DNA of 64,000 bases from Janthinobacterium sp. SUN073 (GTDB taxonomy: Bacteria; Pseudomonadota; Gammaproteobacteria; Burkholderiales; Burkholderiaceae_D): positions 124,001 through 188,000 of the forward strand of contig NZ_JAPUBT010000009.1 of assembly GCF_030397665.1 (NCBI RefSeq). Direction: 5' to 3'. The position numbers were made by a program, and so were the translations under genes. The notes under the pieces are model-generated. The model saw only the letters and a list, made by a program, of their open reading frames with translations, was not told where the DNA came from and made no database searches. Within the stretch, counting starts at the first letter, position 1, and each line of letters begins with the position of its first letter. Shown here one piece after another: positions 35,033-43,456 of this stretch.

Positions 35033-36976
35033 ATGGAAAGCCGTCTCAGCCGTCTGGAAGCCGTTCAAACCGTGTTGCTGGAAATCGGGCAGCGTTCGAG
35101 CACCTGCAGCGATATCAGCGAATTCCTGCAGGCGGTGCATGCGGCGCTGGGCCGCATCATGTATGCGGCGAACTTTTATGTGGCGCTCAGCGACCACGAT
35201 GACGGCCTGGTGCGCTTTCCCTACTTTGTCGATGAATTCGACGCCGCGCCCGACCCGGACGAGGGCGTGCGCCTGGCCAGCGCCGCGCAGTCGCCCACGG
35301 CGTGGGTCATCGTCAATCGCAAGCAACTGGTGATGACGGCCGACGACGACGCCATGCGCGCCATCGGCGGCGGCGCCTGGGGCGGCGGCACGGCGGCCGA
35401 GCACTGGATCGGCTGCCCGCTGCTGGACCAGCAGCACCAGGTGCTGGGCGCCATCGTCATCCAGAGCTATGATGCCCAGCACCGCTTCAGCCTGGAAGAC
35501 CAGGCCCTGTTCGCGCTGATCGCCACGCACGTGTCGAGCGCCCTGCAAGGCATGCAAAGCATGGACCGGCTGGAAAAGGCGGTGCAGGAGCGCACGGCCC
35601 TGCTGGCGCACGAGGTGGCCGAGCGCCGGCGCGCGGAAAACCTGCAGCATGCGCTGTATGAAATCGCCAACCTGTCGGCGCAGGCGGCCGACGCGACCAC
35701 CCTGTATGCGCGCCTGCACGCCATCATCAGCGAGCTGGTGACGGCGAAGAATTTCCTCATCGCCCTGTACCATCCCGACAACAAGGACATCACGATCCCG
35801 TATTTCGTCGATGAAAAGGATGCGCAGGCGCCCGTGAAACGCTTCCATTACGGCATCGGCATGAGTTCGTACGTGCTGGCGCGCCGGCAAGCGTGTTTGC
35901 TCGATGCCAGCAGCTATGCGGCGCTGGTGGCCAGCGGCGAGATGGACGAGCCGCTGGGCAATGTGGGTATCGCCAGCTGGATGGGCGCGCCCATGCTGCT
36001 GGGCGAGCGCAAATATGGCGTGATCATCGTGCAAAGCTACGACGAATCCGTCGTGTATGGCCAGGCGGAACTGGACGTGCTGGCCTTCATGGCCAGCCAC
36101 GTGGCCGTGGCGATGGCCCGCATCCAGGCCGACAGCGCCATGCGCCAGGCCAAGGAAGCGCTGGAAGAGCAGAACGCGGCCCTGAACAGCGCCCTGAGCG
36201 CCTTGCAGGAAGCGCAGTCGGAACTGGTGCGCCAGGAAAAACTGGCTTCCCTGGGTCGCCTGGTCGCTGGCGTGGCGCATGAAATCAATACGCCGTTGGG
36301 CATATGCGTGACGGCCACCAGCCACCTGGTGCAGGAATTGAAACTCACGCGCGAAGACCTGGACGGCGGCCAGCTCGATGAAGACGGCTTGCGGCAATTC
36401 TTCGACATCATCGACCAGACCCTGCGCATCATGACGACGAATACGCAGCGCGCCGCGGCGCTGGTGCGCAGCTTCAAGCAGGTGGCCGTGGACCAGTCCT
36501 CGGACGAATTGCGCAGCTTTAATTTGCGCAAATACCTCGATGAAATATTGCTTTCCTTGCAGCCGAAGCTCAAGGGCAAACCGATCAAGGTGGAGATCGA
36601 CTGCGCGCCCGAAGTGCAACTGCGCAGCTATCCGGGCGCCGTCTCGCAGATCGTCACGAACATGGTGGTCAATTCACTGGTGCACGGCTTTGTCGAAGGC
36701 GAACCGGGCAAGATCAAAATCAGCGTGCGGACGGCCGGCGAGATGCTGGAACTCGACTACAGCGACGATGGCATGGGCATGGACAGCGCCACCCTGGGCC
36801 AGCTGTTCGACCCCTTCTTCACGACCAAGCGGGGTTCCGGCGGCAGCGGTCTGGGGGCGCATATCCTGTACAACCTGGTGACGGGGCCGCTGGGAGGCAC
36901 AGTGAAGGTGGTCAGCGCGCCGGGGATGGGGTTGCACTACAAGATACGCTTCCCATTGGAGCCGAAGAGCGCTTGA
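35033..36976 (+). CDS. Soluble double-GAF sensor histidine kinase
   Basis: A 647-residue protein without membrane segments. Two GAF domains (about 15-175 and 210-365) share repeated wording (FYVALSDHDDGLVRFPYFVDE versus FLIALYHPDNKDITIPYFVDE), followed by a coiled coil and a HisKA-like region with phospho-acceptor His416 in GVAHEINTPLG. The ATPase has an N box (IVTNMVVNSLVHGF), G1 (DDGMGMD), F box (FDPFFTT) and G2 (GSGGSGLGAHI). It should sense a small cytosolic ligand. A convergent REC-HD-GYP gene next door is a candidate partner. Confidence 0.9.
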   Translation: MESRLSRLEAVQTVLLEIGQRSSTCSDISEFLQAVHAALGRIMYAANFYVALSDHDDGLVRFPYFVDEFDAAPDPDEGVRLASAAQSPTAWVIVNRKQLVMTADDDAMRAIGGGAWGGGTAAEHWIGCPLLDQQHQVLGAIVIQSYDAQHRFSLEDQALFALIATHVSSALQGMQSMDRLEKAVQERTALLAHEVAERRRAENLQHALYEIANLSAQAADATTLYARLHAIISELVTAKNFLIALYHPDNKDITIPYFVDEKDAQAPVKRFHYGIGMSSYVLARRQACLLDASSYAALVASGEMDEPLGNVGIASWMGAPMLLGERKYGVIIVQSYDESVVYGQAELDVLAFMASHVAVAMARIQADSAMRQAKEALEEQNAALNSALSALQEAQSELVRQEKLASLGRLVAGVAHEINTPLGICVTATSHLVQELKLTREDLDGGQLDEDGLRQFFDIIDQTLRIMTTNTQRAAALVRSFKQVAVDQSSDELRSFNLRKYLDEILLSLQPKLKGKPIKVEIDCAPEVQLRSYPGAVSQIVTNMVVNSLVHGFVEGEPGKIKISVRTAGEMLELDYSDDGMGMDSATLGQLFDPFFTTKRGSGGSGLGAHILYNLVTGPLGGTVKVVSAPGMGLHYKIRFPLEPKSA

Positions 36977-37129
36977 AAACCTGAAAACGGCGGGCCGGAG
37001 ACGCGGGCCTGAGAAAATGCCGATGGCGGCGTTGCAGCTCCTTGCCGTACCCTCGACATTTTTCAGGTCCGCTTGGCCCGGAATGCCCGTATTGGGGGCT
37101 TGGGCCGAAGCGTGTTTTGCCGGCGTGCG

Positions 37130-37156
37130 GGGGTCAGACCCTTAGGGTCTGACCCC
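37130..37156. repeat. GGGGTCAGACCC palindromic element
   Basis: GGGGTCAGACCC (37130-37141) and GGGTCTGACCCC (37145-37156) are perfect 12-bp arms with loop TTA. Its reverse complement, including the flank AAATACC, matches the element at 50459-50492. It lies between two converging genes and could help terminate both. Confidence 0.75.
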
Positions 37157-37185
37157 GGTATTTGTACTTGGGTTAAATGTGGCCC

Positions 37186-38697
37186 CTAATCAGGAAAACG
37201 TTGATTCAGCGCAAGCGCTGCATCGAGATTCTCAATCAACAACTCGACATACTGCGGATCGAGGTGGCTGCCGCTCACTTCGCGCAGGTAGCTCACTACA
37301 CGTTCCAACGGCCAGGCGTCCTTGTAGCAGCGCTTGTGCATGAGGGCGTCGAAGACGTCGGCGACGGCGGCGATGCGTGCGTATTTGTGGATGTTTTCAC
37401 CCACCAGCCCTTGCGGGTAGCCGCTGCCGTCGTATTTTTCATGGTGCTGGTGGGCGATCACGGCGGCTGCTTTGAGCAGCGGACGCTGCGAGCCGTCGAG
37501 GATGGACATGCCCACCGTCGGATGCTGCTTCATGATTTCCCACTCGGCCGCGTCGAGCTTGCCCGGTTTCAGCAGCACCGCGTCGGGTGTGGAAATCTTG
37601 CCGATGTCATGCATGGGCGCCGCGTGGCGCAGCACCATGGTTTCTTCTTCCGACATGCCGGAGGCCTGCGCCAGCAGCTGGCACACTTCGGCCATGCGGC
37701 GCACGTGGTTGCCGCCTTCGTGCGAGCGCGATTCGACCACGTCGCCCAGGCGCAGGATCAGTTCGGCCTGGGTATCGGTGATTTCCTGCGTCAGCAGGAT
37801 GTTGTCGAAGGCGATCGCCACGCCCGAGCAGAACACTTCCAGCAATTGCGCGTCGAGGTCGGAAATTTCTTCCACGCCCTTCAAGACCAGCAGCGAAGCC
37901 TTGCCACTGCTATTCGGAAAATAGCCGACATAGGTGTCGCCGTGCAGGCGCGAGATTTTATTGCTCTTGGCATGGTCCAGTTGTGACAGCAGGGAAGGGC
38001 TGAGGATGCCGTCATCGGCTTCATGGTCGCCGATCTGCGCGAGGATTTCATAATCCTGCTCGCCCGAGATGGCGCTGGCGCCGCGCAGGCGCAGCAGCAT
38101 GCTCGTTTCCAGACGCAGCAGGGCAACGACTTGCTGCAGCAGGCCGCTGGCGAAGTCGCGCAGGTTGCGCTGCTTGAAAATGTGCGCCGAGGCGGCGATG
38201 ACTCTTTCCAGGCCTTCGCGGTAATGCAGCTGGCTCAGCCGTGCTTCCTCGACCTTCATGATGTCGCGGTAGGCGCGCAGGGCGGCAAAGGTGGTGGTGA
38301 ACAGCTTGGTGCGGTCCAGTTCCGTCTTTTCCTTGTAGTCGTTGATGTCGTAGTTGACGATCACCCGTTCTTCCGGCGCCTGTCCCGGCTGCCCGGTGCG
38401 CAGCACGATGCGCGTAAACTGGTTGCCCAGGTCTTCGCGCATCCAGCGCGCCACTTCCAGGCCACTGTCTTCGCGTTCCATCACCACGTCCAGGAAGACC
38501 AGCGCGATGCCGTCTTCGCGCGCCAGCACCTGCTTGGCTTCGGCGCCGCTGTACGCGTGCACGAAGCTCAGGGCACGGCCCTCCAGGCGGAAACGGCTCA
38601 GCGTCAGTTTGGTGATGTCGTGGATGTCGGGTTCATCATCGACGAGCAGGACTTTCCAGGGAGGTAACTTGGGCGATGCTGAAGACAAAAATGACAT
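37186..38697 (-). CDS. Response regulator with REC and HD-GYP domains (c-di-GMP phosphodiesterase)
   Basis: The start MSFLSSASP at 38697 gives 503 residues. The receiver domain (about 14-140) has acidic LLVDDEPD and phospho-acceptor Asp70 in VFLDVVME. A linker domain of the DUF3369 type (about 160-310) follows. The HD-GYP domain (about 320-480) shows HDIGK and HHEKYDGSGYPQG, so the metal ligands and GYP motif are intact. It should hydrolyse c-di-GMP when phosphorylated. A start at 38733 is also possible. Confidence 0.9.
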   Translation of the reverse strand: MSFLSSASPKLPPWKVLLVDDEPDIHDITKLTLSRFRLEGRALSFVHAYSGAEAKQVLAREDGIALVFLDVVMEREDSGLEVARWMREDLGNQFTRIVLRTGQPGQAPEERVIVNYDINDYKEKTELDRTKLFTTTFAALRAYRDIMKVEEARLSQLHYREGLERVIAASAHIFKQRNLRDFASGLLQQVVALLRLETSMLLRLRGASAISGEQDYEILAQIGDHEADDGILSPSLLSQLDHAKSNKISRLHGDTYVGYFPNSSGKASLLVLKGVEEISDLDAQLLEVFCSGVAIAFDNILLTQEITDTQAELILRLGDVVESRSHEGGNHVRRMAEVCQLLAQASGMSEEETMVLRHAAPMHDIGKISTPDAVLLKPGKLDAAEWEIMKQHPTVGMSILDGSQRPLLKAAAVIAHQHHEKYDGSGYPQGLVGENIHKYARIAAVADVFDALMHKRCYKDAWPLERVVSYLREVSGSHLDPQYVELLIENLDAALALNQRFPD

Positions 38698-39130
38698 GAG
38701 GACGAGTTCCGCTAAAAGGCATAACTGACGCAATGTTGAGACGCCTGCGCCAGGAATTCCTGTGCGCCATTACCGGCGTTGCGCGTTTTTTAGGCGCATT
38801 TTGTCGATTGTAGACTGACAGCTAAATATTAACAATATGCAAGAAAAATTGACTAACAACATGCAACACACGTGCCAAAAAAACACTTTAAATCCAGGTT
38901 GCTGACACTATCTATGCTTTATCGCTTAGGCAACTATATTTTCAAGACAATACTTTGTTTTAATTAATATTGCCAATGAATCTGCAAAAAAAACGGCGTC
39001 TTGCCTTTCTGGCGCAAAATCAAAAAAGTAACAAGGTATGAATTGCGCGTCAGGATGGGGTGCGGCGCGCTATATTGAATAGGTATAAGAAGTGGCACCA
39101 TGCCACGCACATCTCCTGAAAGGGTACATC
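38698..39130. other. AT-rich intergenic region with two divergent promoters
   Basis: This stretch is much richer in A and T than its surroundings between about 38820 and 39030 and contains no convincing ORF. It should carry the promoters of the HD-GYP gene (minus) and the first DUF3016 gene (plus). GTGGCA (39092-39097) and TGCCAC (39101-39106) form a small palindrome just after a TATATT box at 39071-39076, a possible operator for the DUF3016 gene. Confidence 0.5.
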
Positions 39131-39634
39131 ATGCAAAAGCAAACGACGCGCGCCCTGGTCGCCGGCCTGGCCTTGCTGGCCAGCAGCGCGGCCTGGGCAG
39201 GAACGGAAGTGCAGTTCAGCAAACCGGATCAATACACGGATGTCCCGTTCAACCCGCAGGAACGCGATGACGTGTTGAAGGAACTGAGCCGGCATTTCGA
39301 GAAACTGGGCGCATCGCTGCCGCCCGGGCAGACCTTGAAAATCGACGTCACGGATGTGGACCTGGCGGGACGTGAAAATCCGTCCCTGCGTGCCGGGCAG
39401 GATATTCGCGTCATGAATGGCAGGGTCGACTGGCCGCGCATGCGCCTGCACTATGTGCTGGAGCAGGATGGCAAGGTGATTCGCAGTGGCGATGCCGCCC
39501 TGTCCGACATGTCGTACCTGAGCCGCATCAATCACTACTTCAACAATGAGAAGTTGCGCTATGAAAAGTTGATGATCGATGACTGGTATGCCGATACTTT
39601 CGGCATCAAGGTGAAGCGCCAGGCGCGCAAGTAA
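39131..39634 (+). CDS. DUF3016 family periplasmic protein (first copy)
   Basis: A 167-residue protein with signal peptide (LVAGLALLASSAAWA). The mature part has the DUF3016 pattern: VQFSKPDQYTDVPF, then GQTLKIDVTDVDLAG, VDWPRMRLHYVLEQDGKVI and a C-terminal YEKLMIDDWYADTFG. The function is unknown. GAAAGG precedes the ATG at SD distance. The next gene encodes a paralogue in the same orientation. Confidence 0.88.
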   Translation: MQKQTTRALVAGLALLASSAAWAGTEVQFSKPDQYTDVPFNPQERDDVLKELSRHFEKLGASLPPGQTLKIDVTDVDLAGRENPSLRAGQDIRVMNGRVDWPRMRLHYVLEQDGKVIRSGDAALSDMSYLSRINHYFNNEKLRYEKLMIDDWYADTFGIKVKRQARK

Positions 39635-39728
39635 GGGGCGCAGCCCGTCAGGCGGCTTGCCGCTGCGCGTGCCGCCGCGCGAAACGTATTGCGCTACGGA
39701 AATTTGCACTTCAGGCTATAGTCAAACG

Positions 39729-39765
39729 GGGCAGGCAGATGCGGCATGGCGGCATCTGCCTGCCC
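39729..39765 (+). terminator. Hairpin between the two DUF3016 genes
   Basis: GGGCAGGCAGATGC (39729-39742) and GCATCTGCCTGCCC (39752-39765) form a perfect 14-bp stem with a 9-base loop. Only a short T-stretch (ACTTTTCT) follows after a few bases, and the SD of the second gene starts 12 bp later. It could be a terminator of the first gene or a leader structure of the second. Confidence 0.6.
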
Positions 39766-39789
39766 GTGACTTTTCTGAAAGGAATGCAC

Positions 39790-40332
39790 ATGCGTATTTC
39801 CACGATGGCGAAAACATGGCTGGCCGCATTGGCGCTGGCCGCCGGCAGCAGCGCCTGGGCGGGCGTGCAGGTGACGTTCGACAAACCCGATGACTATTCC
39901 GATGTTCCGTTCAGCTCGCGCGACCGGGAACAGGTGCTGGCGGGCCTGGGGAATCACTTCACCTGGCTGGGCAAGAGCTTGCCCCCCGGCCAGGACCTCA
40001 GGATCGAGATCACCGATGTCGACCTGGCCGGACGCGAAGACCCGGCACGGCGCGGTGCCTTCGATGTGCGCGTGATGACGGGCCGTGCTGACTGGCCCCG
40101 CCTGCGCCTGCGCTATACGCTCGAGCAGCATGGCAAAGTCATTGCCAGCGGCAACGCTTATCTGTCGGACATGTCCTATTTGCAGCATATCAATCGTTAT
40201 TCCAGCAACGATGCCTTGCGCTATGAAAAGCGCATGATCGACGACTGGTTCAAGAATACCTTCGGCGTCAAGCCCCAGGGCCGCAGCAGTCCCGTCATGA
40301 GCTTGCAGCCGCGCGAAGTGCGGCGCTGGTAA
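39790..40332 (+). CDS. DUF3016 family periplasmic protein (second copy)
   Basis: A 180-residue paralogue of the preceding gene. The start at 39790 is set by SD AAGGA (about 6 bp upstream) and a clean signal peptide (TWLAALALAAGSSAWA); the earlier in-frame ATG at 39739 lies inside the hairpin. Shared segments include DLRIEITDVDLAGRED, ADWPRLRLRYTLEQHGKVI, LSDMSYL and YEKRMIDDWFKNTFG. It has a longer basic C-terminal tail. The function is unknown. Its stop is 1 bp from the stop of the converging solute-binding gene. Confidence 0.87.
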   Translation: MRISTMAKTWLAALALAAGSSAWAGVQVTFDKPDDYSDVPFSSRDREQVLAGLGNHFTWLGKSLPPGQDLRIEITDVDLAGREDPARRGAFDVRVMTGRADWPRLRLRYTLEQHGKVIASGNAYLSDMSYLQHINRYSSNDALRYEKRMIDDWFKNTFGVKPQGRSSPVMSLQPREVRRW

Positions 40333-40333
40333 T

Positions 40334-41119
40334 TCAGCGCAGGTAAGCCTCTTCGATGCGTGCCAGCTGGCCGTTCTGCCGCATGGCAAGCAAGGCCGCA
40401 TTCATTTTCTCGATGAAATCGGCCTTGTAGGCGGGCGTATTGCGCGCGCTGTAGGCGATATACGTGGCTTCGGACGACAGTTCGAGCACTTCGTGCAATT
40501 GAAAGCCGTAACTGCTTAGTTCTCCTTGCAGCTGGCGTGCCGTGTGGCGGGCCGCACCGCGGTCGCTGGCGTAGCAATCGATGCGCCGCAGGGCCAGTTT
40601 CTTCAGATTGGCATCGTTGCCCTTGGCCGCTTCCAGATGCAGCAATCCCTGGCGGGCCGGCACCATCAATTTTTCCGACAGCAAAAAACCCGTGTTGACG
40701 CCGATCGTCAGGCCGGCGAAGTCCGTCGGGAAGTGCGTGCGCGGCTTGCGCATGACGGCGTCATGGCAAAACAGCACCACCGATTCGCGGTACAGCATGG
40801 CCGAATATGGTTGCACGTACGGCCGCTCCGTCTTGCGCCCGGGCGGGAACAGACCGAACACCTGGCCTTTTTCCAGTGCGTCGAGTCCCCGTTTCCAGGG
40901 GCGCGGCTGCAGGTCCAGCCGATACTCCGGCATGCTTGTGGCGGCTGCGCGCAGCATATCGACGTACATGCCCTTGAAGATGCCCTTTTCCACATAGCTG
41001 TACGGCGCATAGTCGTCGTCGCCATACAGGATGACGGTTTGCGGCGCGGCCAGGGCGGTCTGCCACACGCCCCACAACGCCAGGGCCAGGCATAGTCTTG
41101 CCGTTATCGCTGCTTGCAT
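40334..41119 (-). CDS. Periplasmic solute-binding protein (SBP_bac_3 type)
   Basis: A 261-residue protein with signal peptide (LCLALALWGVWQTALAA). The mature part follows the family 3 solute-binding pattern: VILYGDDDYAPYSYVEKGIFKGMYVDMLRAAA at the start, then FAGLTIGVNTGFLLSE and a late helical IEKMNAALLAMRQNGQLARIEEAYL. No permease or ATPase gene is nearby, so it may serve an ABC transporter elsewhere or be a stand-alone sensor-type binding protein. The ligand is probably a small polar compound such as an amino acid; this cannot be read from sequence. Confidence 0.8.
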   Translation of the reverse strand: MQAAITARLCLALALWGVWQTALAAPQTVILYGDDDYAPYSYVEKGIFKGMYVDMLRAAATSMPEYRLDLQPRPWKRGLDALEKGQVFGLFPPGRKTERPYVQPYSAMLYRESVVLFCHDAVMRKPRTHFPTDFAGLTIGVNTGFLLSEKLMVPARQGLLHLEAAKGNDANLKKLALRRIDCYASDRGAARHTARQLQGELSSYGFQLHEVLELSSEATYIAYSARNTPAYKADFIEKMNAALLAMRQNGQLARIEEAYLR

Positions 41120-41190
41120 GCCGCTCCAGTTTCAATGTCTTCCTGGCAAGCATACAGCATGGCGGCAAGCTGACCCGCTTAATCTGTCCT

Positions 41191-41634
41191 TTAATCGATC
41201 CAGTTCACCTGCGGGAACTTGCTGCCGAACTCTTCCGGCATGGGTACGACTTGGCTGCGCTTGTAGTTGAAAAACACAAAGCCGGACTTGGCCATCGCGA
41301 TCAGGGTGCTGTCGCGGGGACGCGTGATGCGGAAGGTGATGTCGCCGCCATATTTATTGAAATCCATGACGCCCACTTCGAACAGCAACTGGTCGCGCGC
41401 ATGGGCTTCGGCACGGTAGGTGGTGGCCAGGTCGGTGACGATGATGCCGGTGCCGTCCGCTTCAATGTCGCGCACGCCGAATTCAAACAGGAAGCGGGCG
41501 CGCGCCTCGGAAATCATGGAAATCATGGAATCGTTGCCGAGATGGTTGCCGGCATTGATGTCCGTGGTGCGTACCGTCAGTTGCGAGGAATAGCAGTACT
41601 GGTCTTCGGGAAATTCAAGTTTCAAACGGGCCAT
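41191..41634 (-). CDS. Thioesterase family protein (hot-dog fold)
   Basis: The start MARLKLEF at 41634 gives 147 residues, typical for a 4HBT-type acyl-CoA thioesterase. The N-terminal region VRTTDINAGNHLGNDSMISMISEARARFLFEFG is the hot-dog helix segment with an Asp/Asn in the catalytic position, followed by LLFEVGVMDFNKYGGDITFRI. Likely acts on short or medium acyl-CoA. Monocistronic by position. Confidence 0.8.
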   Translation of the reverse strand: MARLKLEFPEDQYCYSSQLTVRTTDINAGNHLGNDSMISMISEARARFLFEFGVRDIEADGTGIIVTDLATTYRAEAHARDQLLFEVGVMDFNKYGGDITFRITRPRDSTLIAMAKSGFVFFNYKRSQVVPMPEEFGSKFPQVNWID

Positions 41635-41746
41635 GGTGTTCTCTTGGGCTGGTGCGCGGGGCGCGTCGGGAAAAACCCATTCTAGCCGGTTCCCCGCGCC
41701 CCGTCGAAAAACGCCCTCTGCCGCGTGCGCCGCCATGACCGCCTGC

Positions 41747-41802
41747 GCACGCTTATTTGCGTACGCTTATTTATGTACACTTATTTATGTACACTTAATT
41801 AC
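41747..41802. repeat. Four tandem 14-bp repeats
   Basis: Units GCACGCTTATTTGC (41747-41760), GTACGCTTATTTAT, GTACACTTATTTAT and GTACACTTAATTAC (41789-41802) follow each other without gaps. The fourth unit contains the stop codon of the dehydrogenase gene (41795-41797). AT-rich tandem units like these can vary in number by slippage. Confidence 0.8.
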
Positions 41803-43243
41803 GTACAACCTTGTACACCTTGCCCGTGCCGCTCAGCATGTACAGCTCGTTTTGACCATCCTGGCCGAACGACAGGATATTGCCCACGTTGGTGATGCCC
41901 CAGTCCGTCACGGCGGAGGGCGTGCCATTGCTGTAGCTGAAGCTTTTCAGCCAGCCGCTGCAGTAGTCCGAATACAGGTACTGCCCCGCCAGTTCCGGCA
42001 GGGCCGTGCCCCGGTACACATAGCCGCCCGTGATCGAGCAGCCGCCGGCCGTATCGTGGCCGTATTCGATGGCGGGCAGGACCAGCCCCGCCTGGTTGCA
42101 ACTGGCGCTGTTGTAGCAATGCAATCCTTCCATGATGTTCCAGCCATAGTTGTTGCCCGCCTGGCCCACGGGACGCACGTCGACCTCTTCCCAATTGGCC
42201 TGGCCCACGTCGGCGATATACAGCAGCTGGGCCGGCACGTCGAAGGCGTAGCGCCACGGGTTGCGCAAGCCATACGCCCAGATTTCCCCGCGTGCGCCCG
42301 GCGTGCCGGCAAATGGGTTGCCCGGTGGAATGACGTACGGCTGGGCTACCGTGCTGGCGTTGACGTCCAGGCGCAGCAGTTTTCCGAGTAGTACATTCGT
42401 GTTTTGCGCATTGCCGGACGGGTCACCCGCGCTGCCGCCGTCGCCCGTACCCGCGTACAGGTAGCCGTCCGGGCCAAAGCTGAGCAAGCCGCCATAGTGG
42501 TTGCTGAACGTGGGGTGGGGTAGCGTCAGGATGGTCAGCGCGGACAGGGGATCGGCCACGTTGGCGTTGCCCGCCGACACTTGCCGCCGCTCGATGACGA
42601 TGTCGCCGGCCAGGTTGGTGTAATAAATAAAGAAATAGCCGTTGCTGGCGTATTGCGGATGGAAGGCCAGCGACAGCAAGCCCCGCTCGCCGCTGGTGGT
42701 GAGCGGGCTGATATCGAGGAAGGGCGTGGCCAGCAGGTTGCCGTTCTGCAGCACGCGGATGCGGCCGGGGCGTTCGAGAATGAAGAGGCGGCTGTCGCCG
42801 GGCGGGGCCGTGAGGAAGATGGGCGTGCTCAAGCCGCTGGCCACCTCTTGCAGGGCCAGGGCCAGCGGTGCCGTGACCGCATAGGTGATACTGGCGCTGG
42901 CCGTCGCCCCCGCATTGACTTGTACCTGCTGCGTGACGGGCGTGGGTGCCAGCGTTTGCGTGCCTTGCGCCACGCTGGCGGCGCTGAGCGTGTAGGCGCC
43001 GGGTGCCAGGCCAGTGAGCGTGGTGCTCGCCGTCAACGTCTTGCTGTACGACCCGGGGCCGCTGAGCGTGGCGGCGCCCGCCACGCCGGCCGGCAAGCCG
43101 ACTATGCTGATTGTCAGGTCACCCGTGGTGGCGTCGGGCGGATGGTGCTCGTGGCCGCCGCCGCAGGCGGCCAGCAGGGCCAGGCAGCATGCCAGCAGCA
43201 GGGGCAACCAGGGGCGGGGAAAGCGGGAAAGCAGATGGCGCAT
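41795..43243 (-). CDS. PQQ-dependent sugar dehydrogenase-type lipoprotein
   Basis: A 482-residue lipoprotein: the signal ends LALLAAC with the lipobox Cys near residue 27, then GGGHEHH. Residues 35-130 form an Ig-like or carboxypeptidase-regulatory-like domain (LTISIVGLPAGVAGAATLSG). The rest is a six-bladed beta-propeller of the glucose/sorbosone dehydrogenase family (SGLSTPIFLTAPPGDSRLFI, ERGLLSLAFHPQYASNGYFF, GPDGYLYAGTGDGG, EIWAYGLRNPWRYAFD, DVGQANWEEV). Such proteins oxidise sugars with PQQ in the periplasm; the anchored location is inferred. The last residues are encoded by a tandem repeat. Confidence 0.88.
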   Translation of the reverse strand: MRHLLSRFPRPWLPLLLACCLALLAACGGGHEHHPPDATTGDLTISIVGLPAGVAGAATLSGPGSYSKTLTASTTLTGLAPGAYTLSAASVAQGTQTLAPTPVTQQVQVNAGATASASITYAVTAPLALALQEVASGLSTPIFLTAPPGDSRLFILERPGRIRVLQNGNLLATPFLDISPLTTSGERGLLSLAFHPQYASNGYFFIYYTNLAGDIVIERRQVSAGNANVADPLSALTILTLPHPTFSNHYGGLLSFGPDGYLYAGTGDGGSAGDPSGNAQNTNVLLGKLLRLDVNASTVAQPYVIPPGNPFAGTPGARGEIWAYGLRNPWRYAFDVPAQLLYIADVGQANWEEVDVRPVGQAGNNYGWNIMEGLHCYNSASCNQAGLVLPAIEYGHDTAGGCSITGGYVYRGTALPELAGQYLYSDYCSGWLKSFSYSNGTPSAVTDWGITNVGNILSFGQDGQNELYMLSGTGKVYKVVRN

Positions 43244-43456
43244 GTCAGTCTCCTGCGGGAACGACGCAACGACTGCTCAATTAGGGGACTTGCACCAAGA
43301 ATGCGCGTCCTTGTGTTGGAACGTTTGAGCTGGCGCAAACGTGCGGCGGCATCGGACAAATGCGCGGCGTTTTCAGACAAGCGCGGGGCCAGCTGCAGCC
43401 TCACGCCCTCCCGCGCCCGATAATGGCGCATCTGAAACCGAGCAGGAAGAATCCCC

